Below are positions 6,094-6,909 of a DNA stretch of 6,909 bases, in pieces; the stretch's first letter is position 1; each line of letters begins with the position of its first letter. The position numbers and the translations under genes were made by a program. Under the pieces are notes generated by a model. That model was not told the DNA's origin and did not search any database. It worked only from the letters and a program-made list of their open reading frames with translations. The DNA comes from Bdellovibrio sp. (GTDB lineage: Bacteria > Bdellovibrionota > Bdellovibrionia > Bdellovibrionales > UBA1609), in the NCBI GenBank assembly GCA_003694355.1, contig RFKI01000160.1, forward strand, positions 1-6,909, written 5' to 3'.

Positions 6094-6909
6094 GAAATTT
6101 GAAGCAAAAACAATACGAGAAGCTTTAGAAATGGTAAAGGCCCAACTTGGGCCAGATGCCATTATTTTATCAGCTAAAGAGCATAGTAATCGGTTTGGAC
6201 TTGTTGGTCAGAAAAGTGTTGAAGTGACAGCTGCCATTTCTGAGGAGATGCTGAATAAAAAAAGACTCATCGAGGCCAAATTGGATGAAAAAACAAGAGA
6301 AAAGTTTAAGAAAATCCCTGCTCGACAACAAAAAGAGGTGATTGAAAAGTTCATAAATAAATACAAAGAGAAAAAACCGTCTATTACGCCTATTCCTTAT
6401 ATTCAAATTACAGATGATGCTGATATTTCCAATGAAGTTTCTGATTTGTCTTTTGTTGAAAAAGAAGTTGAAGAAAAAAGAGCAGAAGAGAAAAACTTAA
6501 CTTCTGGCCAACGAATTCGTAATGCAGCACGAGATGCTTTAAAGGCGATTCAATTTTTGGATGAAGATGCTGAAAGGAAAGTAAAAAGGGGAAAAGAAGA
6601 AGAGAGCTCTGGCTCTCAGAAGAATGAACTTCATAATATTTTAAAAGAAAAAGATCAGAGAATAACCAGCCTTCAAAGAGAGCTTATTCAGTTAAAGCAA
6701 CTTGTGAGTAAGTTCCAGTCTGTTCCCAAGAATTTTATCAACGCACATCCTGGCGCAGAGTTTGGAGTTCCATATGACTTAAGTTTCATGTTTGAAAAAT
6801 TAGTGGACGCAGGAATTAGTGCAGAAAATGCTTCAGAAATTTTGTCTAAGTTAGAAAAAACCGTGCCGTTAGTCCAAAGAAAGAAAAGGGCTTTGGTTTT
6901 AGCTTGGGT
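6083..6909 (+). CDS. flhF: Flagellar positioning GTPase FlhF, N-terminal part (3' partial)
   Basis: FlhF is an SRP-family GTPase that directs where the flagellum is built, typically a pole, usually with the ATPase FlhG/FleN. The frame is open from the ATG at 6083 to the right edge (275 full codons), so the gene runs out of the window. The N-terminus MQVKKFEAKTIREALEMVKA followed by QLGPDAIILSAKE (residues 1-33) is the diagnostic FlhF B-domain start. A Lys/Glu-rich region follows (52-140), then SGQRIRNAARDALKAIQFLD (141-160). A probable coiled coil covers about 180-212 (LHNILKEKDQRITSLQREL onwards). A helical segment at about 230-275 looks like the start of the N subdomain of the NG GTPase. 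The P-loop and other GTP-binding motifs are not reached, so GTPase integrity cannot be judged. The position directly after flhA matches the usual flhA-flhF order. Confidence 0.93.
   Translation, partial: MQVKKFEAKTIREALEMVKAQLGPDAIILSAKEHSNRFGLVGQKSVEVTAAISEEMLNKKRLIEAKLDEKTREKFKKIPARQQKEVIEKFINKYKEKKPSITPIPYIQITDDADISNEVSDLSFVEKEVEEKRAEEKNLTSGQRIRNAARDALKAIQFLDEDAERKVKRGKEEESSGSQKNELHNILKEKDQRITSLQRELIQLKQLVSKFQSVPKNFINAHPGAEFGVPYDLSFMFEKLVDAGISAENASEILSKLEKTVPLVQRKKRALVLAW

Noticed and set aside
6170..6406. Minus-strand 78-codon open frame rich in Phe/Leu
   Set aside because: It is the antisense shadow of the Lys/Glu-rich part of flhF: AAA/GAA codons read backwards give Phe and Leu-type residues. 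The plus frame carries clear FlhF motifs.

Overview
The window is one uninterrupted, plus-strand stretch of a flagellar operon. It encodes the membrane part of the flagellar type III export apparatus, followed by the polar-placement GTPase FlhF. The order is fliO (5' end outside the window), fliP, fliQ, fliR, flhB, flhA, flhF (3' end outside the window). All seven genes read rightwards. The only intergenic bases are the 16 between fliR and flhB and, with the start chosen here, 5 between fliP and fliQ. Every other junction abuts or overlaps, so the genes look like one transcript with translational coupling. I see no internal promoter, terminator, RNA gene, mobile element, repeat array or CRISPR.

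How the genes work together (family knowledge): FliP, FliQ and FliR assemble into the helical export gate, with FliO helping FliP assemble. FlhB sits on the gate and switches export from rod/hook to filament substrates after self-cleavage at an NPTH site, which is present here. FlhA forms the nonameric ring that receives chaperone-substrate complexes and couples export to the proton motive force. FlhF, an SRP-type GTPase, sets the position of the flagellum, usually at a pole. The fliOPQR-flhB-flhA-flhF order is the conserved chromosomal arrangement in many polarly flagellated or periplasmically flagellated bacteria.

Organism: the DNA is visibly AT-rich, with A- and T-ending codons dominating. 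The proteins are Gram-negative in style, for example FliP has a cleavable signal peptide. The fliO product has a long region before its membrane segment that resembles an AMIN-type beta domain. The FlhF N-terminal and linker region looks, from memory, like that of Bdellovibrio-type bacteria. I infer an AT-rich member of the Bdellovibrionota (Bdellovibrio/Halobacteriovorax-like) or a relative. This is a moderate- to low-confidence guess made without a database search.

Two annotation points matter. The first reading frame is open from the left edge, so the GTG at 51 is not its true start. A second long frame, flhF from 6083 to the right edge, is real but unterminated. I found no undescribed system. 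The region is a well-understood core gene cluster, and the remarks worth a second look concern starts, overlaps, a G7 tract in flhA and the unusual FliO architecture.
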